This document shows, piece after piece, positions 25,707-32,250 of a DNA stretch of 32,250 bases. The stretch is from assembly GCA_947172355.1 (NCBI GenBank), contig CAMWBA010000015.1, positions 1 through 32,250 on the forward strand, written 5' to 3'. The notes under the pieces are model-generated. The model did not search any database. It was not told the DNA's origin and was given only the letters and a program-made list of their open reading frames with translations. This DNA comes from an uncultured Bacillota bacterium. Its GTDB lineage: Bacteria > Bacillota > Clostridia > Oscillospirales > Oscillospiraceae. Numbering within the stretch: position 1 is the first letter of the stretch; each line of letters begins with the position of its first letter. Made by a program: the position numbers and the translations under genes.

Positions 25707-26900
25707 TCACTCTGTGGTGTAGTTGTCAAAATAGCCTTGGATAAAGACCACCGGAGTGCCCTTGTCCCCAGAGCCGGAGGTCAAATCGCACAGGGAACCG
25801 ATCAGATCGGTGAGCCGGCGGGGGGTAGTGCCCTCCGATACCATCTGCCCCACCAGGTCCCCGTCCTTCTTTTGTATGCGGTCCTTGATGGCCTCCTTCA
25901 ACGCCTCGCCGGACAGGCTGGCGAAGTCGTTGTCGGCCAAATATTTCAGTTTCAGCTCATTTGGGGTGCCCTCCAGGCCGGCGGTGTAGGCGGGGGAGAC
26001 CACCGGGTCGGCCAGCTCCCAAATTTTTCCCACCGGGTCCTTAAACGCGCCGTCGCCGTAGACCATCACCTCCACATGCTTGCCGGTCTCCTCCAGCAGC
26101 CTCTTCTGGATGGCCTCCACCAGCCCCTGGCAGTCCCGTGGGAACAGCTTCACCCGGTCCTCGGTGGCCTTGTTGGAGCCCAGCAGGCCGTACTTCTCGT
26201 TGCAGCCGCTGCCGTTTACCGGGGAGGTCAGAATCTCGTCCAGTCCGAGAACGGTCACCGCCCCGGCGGTCCGGAGCAGCCGCTTGGTGCGCTGGCGGGT
26301 ATGGATGTCGCAGCACAGCACGTGCTTGGTGTAGGGCAGGATGGCCCGAGGATCGTTGGCGAAGAGGATCTCCACCTCTGCCCCGCAGTCCTCAATCAGC
26401 TCCTGGTAATAGGCCACATAGTCCACCCCGGTGAATGGGTGCTTCTCATAGCCGAACAGCTCCCGGTACTGTTCCAGGGTGAGGACATCCTTGTAGGGGT
26501 CCACCCCCTTCTCGTCCACGGCATCCAGGCTGATGAGGTGATTGCCCACCTCGTCGGAGGGGTAGCTGAGCATGAGGACGATCTTTTTGCACCCCTTGGC
26601 GATGCCCCGCAGGCAGATGGCAAAGCGGTTGCGGCTGAGGATGGGGAAAATCACCCCCACCGTCCCGCCGCCCAGGCTGTCCCGGACGTCGGCGGCAATG
26701 TCGTCCACGGCGGCGTAGTTGCCCTGGGCCCGGGCCACGATGGCCTCGGTCATGGCCACGATATCCCGGTCCCGGATGGAAAAGCCGTCCTCCTTGGCGG
26801 CCTCCAACAGAGAATTGGTCACAATCTCCACCAAATCGTCCCCGCTGCGGATGATGGGGGTGCGGATGCCCCGGGATACGGTACCGACCATACGGCTCAT
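25707..26900 (-). CDS. CofE-like (F420:glutamate ligase fold) protein of unknown role
   Basis: A 397-residue protein whose N-terminal half matches the coenzyme F420-0:L-glutamate ligase family: RGIRTPIIRSGDDLVEIV, then DRDIVAMTEAIVARAQGNY. Further conserved-looking parts are IFPILSRNRFAICLRGIAKG, TSPVNGSGCNEKYGLLGSNK and MVYGDGAFKDPVGKIWELAD. Archaeal CofE is about 250 residues, so this is a longer Firmicutes-type branch. Clostridia of this kind are not known to make F420, and no other F420 gene is here, so the substrate is open; a gamma-glutamyl ligase for another cofactor is one option. GAGGAG precedes ATG 26900. Confidence 0.75.
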   Translation of the reverse strand: MSRMVGTVSRGIRTPIIRSGDDLVEIVTNSLLEAAKEDGFSIRDRDIVAMTEAIVARAQGNYAAVDDIAADVRDSLGGGTVGVIFPILSRNRFAICLRGIAKGCKKIVLMLSYPSDEVGNHLISLDAVDEKGVDPYKDVLTLEQYRELFGYEKHPFTGVDYVAYYQELIEDCGAEVEILFANDPRAILPYTKHVLCCDIHTRQRTKRLLRTAGAVTVLGLDEILTSPVNGSGCNEKYGLLGSNKATEDRVKLFPRDCQGLVEAIQKRLLEETGKHVEVMVYGDGAFKDPVGKIWELADPVVSPAYTAGLEGTPNELKLKYLADNDFASLSGEALKEAIKDRIQKKDGDLVGQMVSEGTTPRRLTDLIGSLCDLTSGSGDKGTPVVFIQGYFDNYTTE

Positions 26901-26957
26901 AAAGGAACACTCCTCGTTTTCATATCGTTTGTGGGGAAATGTTTCCCACCATTTTAT

Positions 26958-26986
26958 ATCATACCACGATTGCGGCTCCTTGTAAA
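26958..26986 (-). promoter_or_regulatory. Promoter of the CofE-like gene
   Basis: On the minus strand, TTTACA (26981-26986), a 17-base spacer and TATGAT (26958-26963), about 55 bases before the start codon. Confidence 0.6.
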
Positions 26987-27017
26987 TAAAATTTTGCAGA
27001 GTAATGCGGCAAAGTGT

Positions 27018-27320
27018 CTATACCACCCCAAAGGATGCGATGGCGTCCCGCATAGTGCGCCACTGCCCCCGCAGTTCCTCCAGCCGGGCCAGGCCGGAGG
27101 CGGTCAGACGGTAGTATTTCCGGTCCGGCCCGCCCCCACCGGGAGACATATACCACTCGGTACAGCCCGACTTGCCCAACCCTCGGAGCAGGGCGTAGAT
27201 GGCGCTCTCCTGGGTGTCCGGGAAGGCGGCGCGGAGCGGGGTGAGCACCTCGTAGCCGTACTTGTCCCCTCCCGCCAGCAGCTGGAGCAGGCACAGCTCC
27301 AGCAGGTCCTTTTTCAGCAC
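27018..27320 (-). CDS. PadR-family transcriptional regulator
   Basis: A 100-residue PadR winged helix: LLELCLLQLLAGGDKYGYEV, then TQESAIYALLRGLGKSGCTE and the wing PDRKYYRLTASGLARLEEL. The start is GTG 27320, overlapping the HAAS gene by seven bases, with GGGGG upstream. It is the second gene of the unit, whereas PadR regulators often come before their membrane partner. A dyad near the unit's promoter is a likely binding site. Confidence 0.9.
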   Translation of the reverse strand: MLKKDLLELCLLQLLAGGDKYGYEVLTPLRAAFPDTQESAIYALLRGLGKSGCTEWYMSPGGGGPDRKYYRLTASGLARLEELRGQWRTMRDAIASFGVV

Positions 27321-28135
27321 AGGGCCACCCCCGTTCCAATCAGGCCCACCGCGCCCACTGGGAGAATCCGGGCAAACACATAGGCGCGAAACAGTTCGGG
27401 CTCACCTGCGGAGATGTCCATCCGCACCATGCAGAACTCCACAAAGCCGAACATGGCCGCCACCGTGACGCCCAGGGTGTACAGCGCCAGCCACCGCCGA
27501 TCGTAGCACTTGGCCAGCACCAGCCCAGCCAGGGCGGTCACGGCACAGGCCATGCCCCCTTCTACCAACAGCTCCCGCTGCAATATGACCTGCCAGGGGA
27601 TGCTGTCGGGGTAGGTCTGCCGATAGAACTCCAAGAACCCCGGAGAGGTGACATACCAGCTCCAGGCCATGCTCCCCGCCCCCAGGAGGAACACCGCCCC
27701 CAGAGCCAGTGCCAGCCGTCTGGACATCGGCCCGTTTTTCTGCCCGTGCCGCCGGAACCAGTACAGGGACAGGAGCAGGCCCACCGCCATGACCCACACC
27801 GGATACCACCAGGCCCTGATCTCATAGAAGCGGAACGGGATCATCGCTGTCCAGGCCCACTTGACCAGCAGGAACAGGCCGAAGGCCAGCACGGCGAACA
27901 CCGCCAGCCACCGGCGGTAGGTTTTCACGTCGGTGAGCAGGTGGGCCGCCTGGACGGGGTCGCCCAGCTCCTCCACCAGCTTCGTCTCGTCCCGTTCCTC
28001 CTGAAAAATCAGCTCCCGGTAGTCGGCGATGGCCTCCTCCGACTCCTGGGACGGCAGACGCCACCGCACCGCCCGGCTGAATTTTTTCAAATACTGCTCA
28101 CAAGTCAGGGGCTTGGCTTTTTTTACACGGTCCAT
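27314..28135 (-). CDS. HAAS/DUF1700-type membrane protein
   Basis: A 273-residue protein. Residues about 1-65 form the soluble helical HAAS-type domain (CEQYLKKFSRAVRWRLPSQE, then LVEELGDPVQAAHLL). After that come about six membrane helices. Such proteins are regularly paired with PadR regulators and are thought to pass envelope signals; the function is not known. ATG 28135 follows AGGAGG. The frame is open 55 codons further upstream across the promoter; that form is rejected. Confidence 0.8.
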   Translation of the reverse strand: MDRVKKAKPLTCEQYLKKFSRAVRWRLPSQESEEAIADYRELIFQEERDETKLVEELGDPVQAAHLLTDVKTYRRWLAVFAVLAFGLFLLVKWAWTAMIPFRFYEIRAWWYPVWVMAVGLLLSLYWFRRHGQKNGPMSRRLALALGAVFLLGAGSMAWSWYVTSPGFLEFYRQTYPDSIPWQVILQRELLVEGGMACAVTALAGLVLAKCYDRRWLALYTLGVTVAAMFGFVEFCMVRMDISAGEPELFRAYVFARILPVGAVGLIGTGVALC

Positions 28136-28166
28136 CTCAGCATCCTCCTGCCACTGAAAAAAATTC

Positions 28167-28228
28167 AGTACTATACAAAATATACTACTGTTAAAATTAT
28201 AATACACTGCCTCACCGAATCTTGTCAA
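28167..28228 (-). promoter_or_regulatory. Promoter and PadR-like operator of the HAAS-PadR unit
   Basis: On the minus strand, TTGACA (28223-28228), an 18-base spacer and TATTAT (28199-28204). Downstream at 28167-28189 is a 23-base dyad, AGTA-C-TATA and TATA-C-TACT around CAAAA, perfect apart from the facing C pair. It lies between the transcription start and the ribosome site, a likely autoregulatory PadR site. Confidence 0.6.
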
Positions 28229-28237
28229 GGAAAATTT

Positions 28238-28266
28238 TTGACGGCGGGGGTTTTTTATGGTATGCT
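28238..28266 (+). promoter_or_regulatory. Promoter of the aldehyde dehydrogenase gene
   Basis: TTGACG (28238-28243), a 17-base spacer and TATGCT (28261-28266). The AAAGGAGG ribosome site starts at 28273, so the leader would be very short. Confidence 0.55.
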
Positions 28267-28288
28267 CAATCCAAAGGAGGGACGCTCT

Positions 28289-29659
28289 ATGGACATCCAA
28301 GCCCTTGTAACGGCGCAGAGGGCCTGTTTTAATACCGGTGCCACCCTGCCCCTTTCTGGCCGGAAAGCGGCCTTAAAGCGGCTGAGAGAGGTCATTCAGC
28401 GCCATGAGAGGGATATCTGCGCCGCGCTGCGGTCCGACCTGAACAAGTCCCCCACCGAAAGCTATCTGTGCGAAATTGGCACGACCCTGTCCGAGCTGCG
28501 GTTTGTGGAGCGGCATCTAGACGGCTGGGCCAGGGACAAGCGCCATCTCACCCCACTGGCTCACTTCCCTGCTCGGAGCTTCACTGTCCAGGAGCCCTAT
28601 GGGGTGGTACTCATTCTGTCCCCCTGGAACTACCCATTTTTGCTCACCATGGAGCCCCTGATTGGGGCCATCGCCGCGGGAAACTGCTGCGTGGTAAAGC
28701 CCTCGGCCTACTCCCCCGCCACCTCTGCGGTGATACGGGACATGTTGGCGGAGTGCTTTCCGCCGGAGTTCGTATCTGTGGTGGAGGGGGGCCGGGAGGA
28801 AAATCAGGCCCTGCTGGACCAGAAATTCGACTATATCTTCTTTACAGGCGGCCCGACAGTGGGGAAGGAGGTCATGACCAAGGCAGCACAGCATCTCACA
28901 CCAGTTACTCTGGAACTGGGCGGCAAGAGCCCCTGTATCGTGGACGGTACTGCAAAGCTGGACTTGGCCGCCAAACGGCTGGTGTTCGGCAAGCTGCTCA
29001 ACTGCGGCCAGACCTGCGTGGCCCCGGACTATCTGCTGGTGGACCGGCGGGTGAAGGACCGCTTTTTGGCCCATGTGCGCAAGTGGGTGTCCATTCAATA
29101 TGGCACCGATGCTCTGGACAACCAGGGTTATGTCCGCATCATCAATCGGAAGCATTTCGACCGGGTGATGGGCCTCATCCAGCCGGACAAGGTGGTGTTC
29201 GGCGGAAAGGGCGACCCTGCCACCTTAAAAATCCAGCCCACCGTTTTGGACCATGTATCTCCGGACGCCCCGGCCATGCAGGAGGAGATCTTTGGACCGG
29301 TTCTCCCGGTCCTGACCTTTGACCAGGTGGAGGAGGCTTTAAACTTTGTCAACGCCCGCCCCCACCCGCTGGCCCTGTACCTGTTCTCCCAGGACAAACG
29401 GGTACAGGAGCTCTTTCTCCGCCGGGTCTCCTTCGGCGGCGGCTGCATCAACGACACCATCATTCATCTGGCCACCAGCCGGATGCCCTTCGGCGGCGTA
29501 GGGAGCAGCGGCATGGGCAGCTATCACGGCAAGGCCAGCTTTGATACCTTCTCTCACCAAAAGAGCATCGTAAAAAAGTCCACGCAGCTGGACCTGCCCA
29601 TCCGATATCCGCCATACACCCATAGCAAAGAAACCCTGCTGCGGCTGTTTTTGCGCTGA
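28289..29659 (+). CDS. Aldehyde dehydrogenase (class 3-like, fatty aldehyde type)
   Basis: A 456-residue NAD(P)-dependent enzyme that oxidises aldehydes to acids. Visible motifs are SPWNYPFLLTMEPL with Asn114, the cofactor lysine Lys137 in VVKPSAYSPATS, IFFTGGPTVGKEV, the general base Glu209 in TLELGGKSP, the catalytic Cys243 in NCGQTCVAPDY, and EEIFGPVLPVL. The length and the C-terminal basic/aromatic tail (RYPPYTHSKETLLRLFL) match class 3 enzymes. ATG 28289 lies eight bases after AAAGGAGG. It stands alone; the upstream unit is divergent. Confidence 0.95.
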   Translation: MDIQALVTAQRACFNTGATLPLSGRKAALKRLREVIQRHERDICAALRSDLNKSPTESYLCEIGTTLSELRFVERHLDGWARDKRHLTPLAHFPARSFTVQEPYGVVLILSPWNYPFLLTMEPLIGAIAAGNCCVVKPSAYSPATSAVIRDMLAECFPPEFVSVVEGGREENQALLDQKFDYIFFTGGPTVGKEVMTKAAQHLTPVTLELGGKSPCIVDGTAKLDLAAKRLVFGKLLNCGQTCVAPDYLLVDRRVKDRFLAHVRKWVSIQYGTDALDNQGYVRIINRKHFDRVMGLIQPDKVVFGGKGDPATLKIQPTVLDHVSPDAPAMQEEIFGPVLPVLTFDQVEEALNFVNARPHPLALYLFSQDKRVQELFLRRVSFGGGCINDTIIHLATSRMPFGGVGSSGMGSYHGKASFDTFSHQKSIVKKSTQLDLPIRYPPYTHSKETLLRLFLR

Positions 29660-29719
29660 CCGCCTGAGCCGGTCTTTATGCCTGGATAGGCAGCCCCGCC
29701 AGCGGAATATCCGGGCATG

Positions 29720-29742
29720 AAAAAAGACGGCCTTCCGCCGTC
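29720..29742 (-). terminator. Minus-strand terminator downstream of the RNA unit
   Basis: GACGGC (29726-29731) and GCCGTC (29737-29742) form a perfect 6 bp stem followed on the minus strand by TTTTTT. It backs up the hairpin at 29755-29809 and prevents transcription into the aldehyde dehydrogenase from the opposite side. Confidence 0.75.
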
Positions 29743-29754
29743 CGCCTGCAAAAA

Positions 29755-29809
29755 AGAAATGACCCTTGACTGCCCGTCTTGTACTCCGCCGCAGTCAAGG
29801 GTCATTTCT
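29755..29809. terminator. 19 bp perfect inverted repeat, terminator
   Basis: The arm at 29755-29773 is the exact reverse complement of 29791-29809, with a 17-base loop. On the minus strand the stem runs into TTTCTTTTTTG, a strong terminator for the RNA unit to its right. On the plus strand the tail is weaker (GTTCTGTCTTATT) but could end the aldehyde dehydrogenase transcript. Confidence 0.85.
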
Positions 29810-29834
29810 GTTCTGTCTTATTATCTAACATCAT
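29802..29834 (-). CDS. Ten-codon frame with a strong ribosome site, possible truncated intron protein start
   Basis: The frame encodes MMLDNKTEQK and stops inside the terminator stem. GGAGGT (29841-29846) lies six bases before the ATG, better than most real starts here. It could be the remnant of an intron-encoded reverse transcriptase whose body was deleted, or simply part of the RNA. It is too short to judge as a protein. Confidence 0.3.
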   Translation of the reverse strand: MMLDNKTEQK

Positions 29835-30250
29835 ATGGCTACCTCCGTTTCTATTGGATACGCTCCGCACCACACTCCGTCCTGCAACCTCCAGTTCCTC
29901 AACGACCATTCATCACCTGCCGTCTTGCGGCCCATTCCCTCATATGTGAGGTTCTTTGGTCGGATCCCTCTCGCCTTGCGCTTCGGACTGTCCGCTTTGC
30001 GCTCGCTGAACACCGCATGCCCGGGTTGAACATTTTAAGAGATTTCTTTTCCCATTTCAGATCCTGAGTTTTCTCGGGGTCTTTTCAATCGAGTGTTCCA
30101 TCTCCCAAAGGTTTCAGATTTCCCTCTTCCCTCTCACGGCACGCACTTGAACCTTAATCAATATATTACCTTGCATCCGGTTTCAGCTACTGGGACACTT
30201 ACTTGTACATTGGACTCACCCTTCCTTGTTCTGGTTATAATTTACCACAC
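29810..30250 (-). ncRNA. Structured RNA resembling the 5' part (domain I) of a group II intron, incomplete
   Basis: This 440-base stretch has no convincing protein but shows group II intron-like blocks in the expected order on the minus strand. GTGTGG (30245-30250) could be a 5' splice end. GGGTGAGTCC (30212-30221) follows 29 bases later. AATCTGAAACC lies near 30110-30120, and GAACCTCACATATGAGG at 29938-29954. From memory, class C introns carry GGGUGAGAGUCCC, AAUCUGAAGG and GAAC-UUCAUAUGAGG in this order. After it comes a ribosome site and a ten-codon frame, where an intron reverse transcriptase would begin, then a terminator. I find no domain V or reverse transcriptase, so it is a truncated intron or a distinct intron-derived RNA. 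Confidence 0.45.
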
Positions 30251-30267
30251 CAACGCAATCTTGTCAA
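30239..30267 (-). promoter_or_regulatory. Possible promoter of the intron-like RNA
   Basis: On the minus strand, a perfect TTGACA (30262-30267) is followed after 17 bases by TAAATT (30239-30244), or after 22 by TATAAC. The 13 bases around the -35, CCTTGACAAGATT, are identical to those at the HAAS promoter. If the intron 5' end is at 30250, the -10 would lie inside the intron, so the two readings conflict in part. Confidence 0.4.
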
Positions 30268-30342
30268 GGTTTTTTGTTCGTTTTAATGAACAAAATCCAC
30301 AAGCGCTTTTTGGCGTTCTGCATAATTCCCGCTCCCGTCCTG

Positions 30343-30375
30343 CAAAAACAGGGTCTCTCCGCGGGAGAGGCCCTG
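30343..30375 (-). terminator. Terminator of the DUF2461 gene
   Basis: A 12 bp stem (30349-30360 with 30364-30375, one G-U pair) is followed on the minus strand by GTTTTTG. It lies 15 bases past the stop at 30390. Confidence 0.85.
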
Positions 30376-30389
30376 TCCGCTGGTTTGAC

Positions 30390-31067
30390 TCACATATGCT
30401 CCGGCTCCGGGTCGCCGGGCAGGGAACACAAAAATTGATATTGCGGGACCAGAGACTTCCACCCCTCCAGCACCTGGCTGGCCAGCTCCGGCGTAAAAAA
30501 GACCCCTTCGCAGTTGCGCTCACAGCTAAAGCTGATCTGCCTCCGGTTGTACCAGGGATAGAGCAGCGGGCCCGGGTCCCCTTTGGGCCGCTTGTACGCC
30601 TGCCCATCCAGCACAAACTCTCCTCGCCGCTCCACCGCCCGGGCCAGCTTCTCCACCGGCTTCGGGTCCCGGTCGATGCGGGCGCGCAGCTTGGCCATGG
30701 TGATGGGGGGGAGCTCCCAGCAGCCCATACCATAGCCGTACCGGTCGGCCGCCACCTCAAACCAGAAACAGGGGATCCTGCCGTCATGCTCCCCGGGCTT
30801 GCGCAGAGAAAACCACAGGTGGTCCTTATAGGGCCCCCGGCCAAAGAGCCGCCGGGCATCCCGATAGATGCGGCTCACCTTCAGCTCCAGCCCCAGCTTG
30901 GGGAAGGCTGCGGTCATCTCCTGGGTCAGCTGTTCGGCCAGCTGCCGGGTGGGCCGGTCCACCAGAGCTAGAAACTCCTCCTTGTGGGCCTGGAACCAGG
31001 GACGCTCGTTGTTCAGCTTCAGCCCCCAAAGAAAGTCAATGGTGCCCTGGGTATATCCTTGAAACAT
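30390..31067 (-). CDS. DUF2461 family protein
   Basis: A 225-residue soluble protein with the DUF2461 pattern: TIDFLWGLKLNNERPWFQAH near the start, SRIYRDARRLFGRGPYKDHL in the middle and WFEVAADRYGYGMGCWELPP after it. The biochemical role of the family is not known. ATG 31067 has GGAGAG eight bases upstream. The gene is followed by its own terminator and sits 38 bases after the end of the interrupted membrane-protein frame. Confidence 0.85.
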   Translation of the reverse strand: MFQGYTQGTIDFLWGLKLNNERPWFQAHKEEFLALVDRPTRQLAEQLTQEMTAAFPKLGLELKVSRIYRDARRLFGRGPYKDHLWFSLRKPGEHDGRIPCFWFEVAADRYGYGMGCWELPPITMAKLRARIDRDPKPVEKLARAVERRGEFVLDGQAYKRPKGDPGPLLYPWYNRRQISFSCERNCEGVFFTPELASQVLEGWKSLVPQYQFLCSLPGDPEPEHM

Positions 31068-31105
31068 CTCGTTTTCTCTCCATTCTGTCCATGGCCAAGA
31101 TCCGG

Positions 31106-31270
31106 TTATACGCCGTCTGACCAGCCCGATCCGCTCAGTGAATCCTGAACCGCGTCCAGCTCGTCGTGCATTGCGTGCCAGCCCTCATAGGTGGTAGGGT
31201 TGCCGTTGAAATCGGTGTAGCCGCCGGAATCGCCGGAGGAACCGCTATAGCTGCTATATGGACTGTCTTT
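31106..31270 (-). pseudogene. C-terminal tail cut off from the membrane protein by an in-frame TAG
   Basis: Directly after the TAG at 31271-31273, the same frame stays open for 54 codons to TAA 31106-31108. It reads as a Ser/Gly/Tyr-rich linker (KDSPYSSYSGSSGDSGGY) followed by an ordinary-looking end (TDFNGNPTTYEGWHAMHDEL, DAVQDSLSG). The composition and unbroken frame suggest that it once was, or still is by read-through, the C-terminus of the upstream gene. No start codon with a ribosome site would express it alone. Confidence 0.6.
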
Positions 31271-31993
31271 CTACTCAAAGCCCTCCCAGCCCTTGGTCAG
31301 CATATAAATCCATATAGCTGCAAGATAGCTGAAGTAAAACAGCTCGCCAGCACCTGGCTCATGGATTCCCGACTTAACCAGATGCAAAACTAATGCCACA
31401 ATAAGGCAAAGGAACGGAGACATGACAAATCCGAAAAAAAGCATTATAACTGCCAAAAAAGGAGCCGCAAGCAGAGACCCAATCATCGACCACAGAACTA
31501 CGCTCCCAATTTCAGGTAACCGAACACGGCCTAGTGTGTTCTCACAGGCACCAGCAGTGAAACCTAACATATTTGCCGCGGCGGCAGGGAGCAGGAACAG
31601 CAGGGCGCAGCCCTCCGCCCCGCACAGCTTCCAAATCTCCCCCCACTCACCAAGCGGATCAATGGCAAAACCGTATTGCCGGAATGCCCAGATACCCATT
31701 ACGGTACATACCCCAGCGGAGAGCAACGCACACAGGCACCAGCTCAGCAGGTAGTTTTTCGTGACAGCCCGGGCCACCAGCAGCAGCAGAATCAATATCC
31801 CCACGGCGGCCAGCAGCAGGACGTCCGGCGGTATCTGAAAGGTGACCTCACTCTTTTTCTGCCACTCCAGGAAGTACAAGACCATCAAAATCGTAGCCAG
31901 AATACCCATGGCCACAAAAAAGCCATAAATGGTATAAGCCGCATACCTCAACAGGTTTTTCAGCCCAACGGGGCGTTTGGTTGACAAATTCAC
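31271..31993 (-). CDS. Polytopic membrane protein of unknown function, probably truncated
   Basis: 240 residues with about seven hydrophobic segments, including GFFVAMGILATILMVLYFL, VLLLAAVGILILLLLVARAV, LLFLLPAAAANMLGFTAGA and LCLIVALVLHLV. I do not recognise a family. The start is GTG 31993, with AAAGGCGG eight bases upstream. The frame ends at TAG 31271-31273 just after KGWEGFE and continues open for 54 codons beyond it, so the protein may have lost a cytoplasmic tail. It lies between a repeat-tailed protein upstream and DUF2461 downstream, all on the same strand. Confidence 0.65.
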   Translation of the reverse strand: MNLSTKRPVGLKNLLRYAAYTIYGFFVAMGILATILMVLYFLEWQKKSEVTFQIPPDVLLLAAVGILILLLLVARAVTKNYLLSWCLCALLSAGVCTVMGIWAFRQYGFAIDPLGEWGEIWKLCGAEGCALLFLLPAAAANMLGFTAGACENTLGRVRLPEIGSVVLWSMIGSLLAAPFLAVIMLFFGFVMSPFLCLIVALVLHLVKSGIHEPGAGELFYFSYLAAIWIYMLTKGWEGFE

Positions 31994-32060
31994 AATCCAT
32001 TCCGCCTTTCTTTCTACCTAGGGTCTCTGTCCTCAGCAGGAAAGGGTTCTTTGGCAGCGC

Positions 32061-32250
32061 TTACCCCACCATCGAATCCGGGTTGATGGGGTTCAGTCCG
32101 GAGTCAGAGGGCTCCGGACTGGGGTCCGGCTCGGCCGTCCCCGGGTCCGCTGGCACTGCTGCGCCGGGGTCGGTGGCAGCGCCGGGATCCACCGTTGTTC
32201 CCGGATCGGCGGGGGTGGTTGTGCCCGGATCGGCAGGGGTGGTTGTGCCG
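32061..32250 (-). CDS. C-terminal end of a protein with a Pro/Asp/Thr repeat tail
   Basis: Only the last 63 codons are in the window; the gene enters from the right edge and stops at TAA 32061-32063. The tail repeats GTTTPADP twice, then degenerate units (GTTVDP, GAATDP, GAAVPADP, GTAEPDP) and ends SGLNPINPDSMVG. Such low-complexity Pro/Asp/Thr tails are common in surface-exposed or secreted proteins, but no signal peptide or domain can be seen here. The DNA shows a 24-base tandem repeat near 32205-32250. Confidence 0.7.
   Translation of the reverse strand, partial: GTTTPADPGTTTPADPGTTVDPGAATDPGAAVPADPGTAEPDPSPEPSDSGLNPINPDSMVG

Noticed and set aside
29831-30013. A 60-codon minus-strand frame within the intron-like RNA
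   Set aside because: It has no ribosome site at its ATG, and its composition is Arg/Gly/Trp-rich as in structured RNA read as protein; the group II-like blocks explain the sequence better. It is often the kind of frame that gets annotated as a small hypothetical protein.
30090-30250. Cobalamin riboswitch, tmRNA or RNase P RNA
   Set aside because: The GAGTCC and CCCAGTAGCTGAAACCGG stretch superficially recalls a cobalamin riboswitch core, but no B12-box and no downstream transport gene is present. RNase P and tmRNA consensus segments are also absent.

Overview
This window looks like chromosome from a GC-rich, spore-forming Clostridia species. An Oscillospiraceae relative (Flavonifractor, Pseudoflavonifractor or Lawsonibacter type) is my inference. 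The evidence is the complete spoIIAA-spoIIAB-sigF operon, many GGAGG-type ribosome sites, an msm-type oligosaccharide ABC transporter and interspersed hairpin repeats. I see no rRNA, tRNA, CRISPR array or intact transposase. No database or folding program was run; family names come from motifs visible in the translations.

Left part (1-7362, minus strand): the start of a BlaR1-like sensor protease and its BlaI repressor, then a complete F-type ATP synthase operon in the order atpB-E-F-A-G-D-C. It has no separate delta gene. The C-terminal domain of delta is instead fused in frame to the front of the alpha subunit, and the N-terminal delta domain is absent. Subunit c carries a signal-peptide-like extension. 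Upstream lie two envelope glycosylation genes, a GT2 glycosyltransferase and a polytopic GT-C-like protein.

Middle part (10300-22128): a raffinose/melibiose/sucrose-type utilisation locus. On the minus strand are a DUF624 membrane protein and a GH13_4 amylosucrase. Divergent from them run a MsmK-like ATPase, an AraC regulator, a lipoprotein binding protein, two permeases and a GH36 alpha-galactosidase; a second AraC regulator converges on them. The likely flow is uptake of an alpha-galactoside, removal of galactose in the cytosol, and use of the released sucrose by amylosucrase.

Right part (22367-32250): a MarR/TauE pair, the spoIIA operon, a cluster of strong hairpins, a CofE-like protein, a HAAS/PadR pair, an aldehyde dehydrogenase, a roughly 500-base untranslated unit that looks like the 5' part of a group II intron, a DUF2461 protein, a membrane protein interrupted by an in-frame TAG, and the end of a protein with a Pro/Asp/Thr repeat tail.

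The points most worth a second look are the delta-alpha fusion, a roughly 160 bp interspersed repeat with imperfect terminal inverted repeats present three times (7041-7198, 8390-8558, 18842-19001), the group II intron-like RNA at 29755-30250, and the in-frame amber at 31271-31273.
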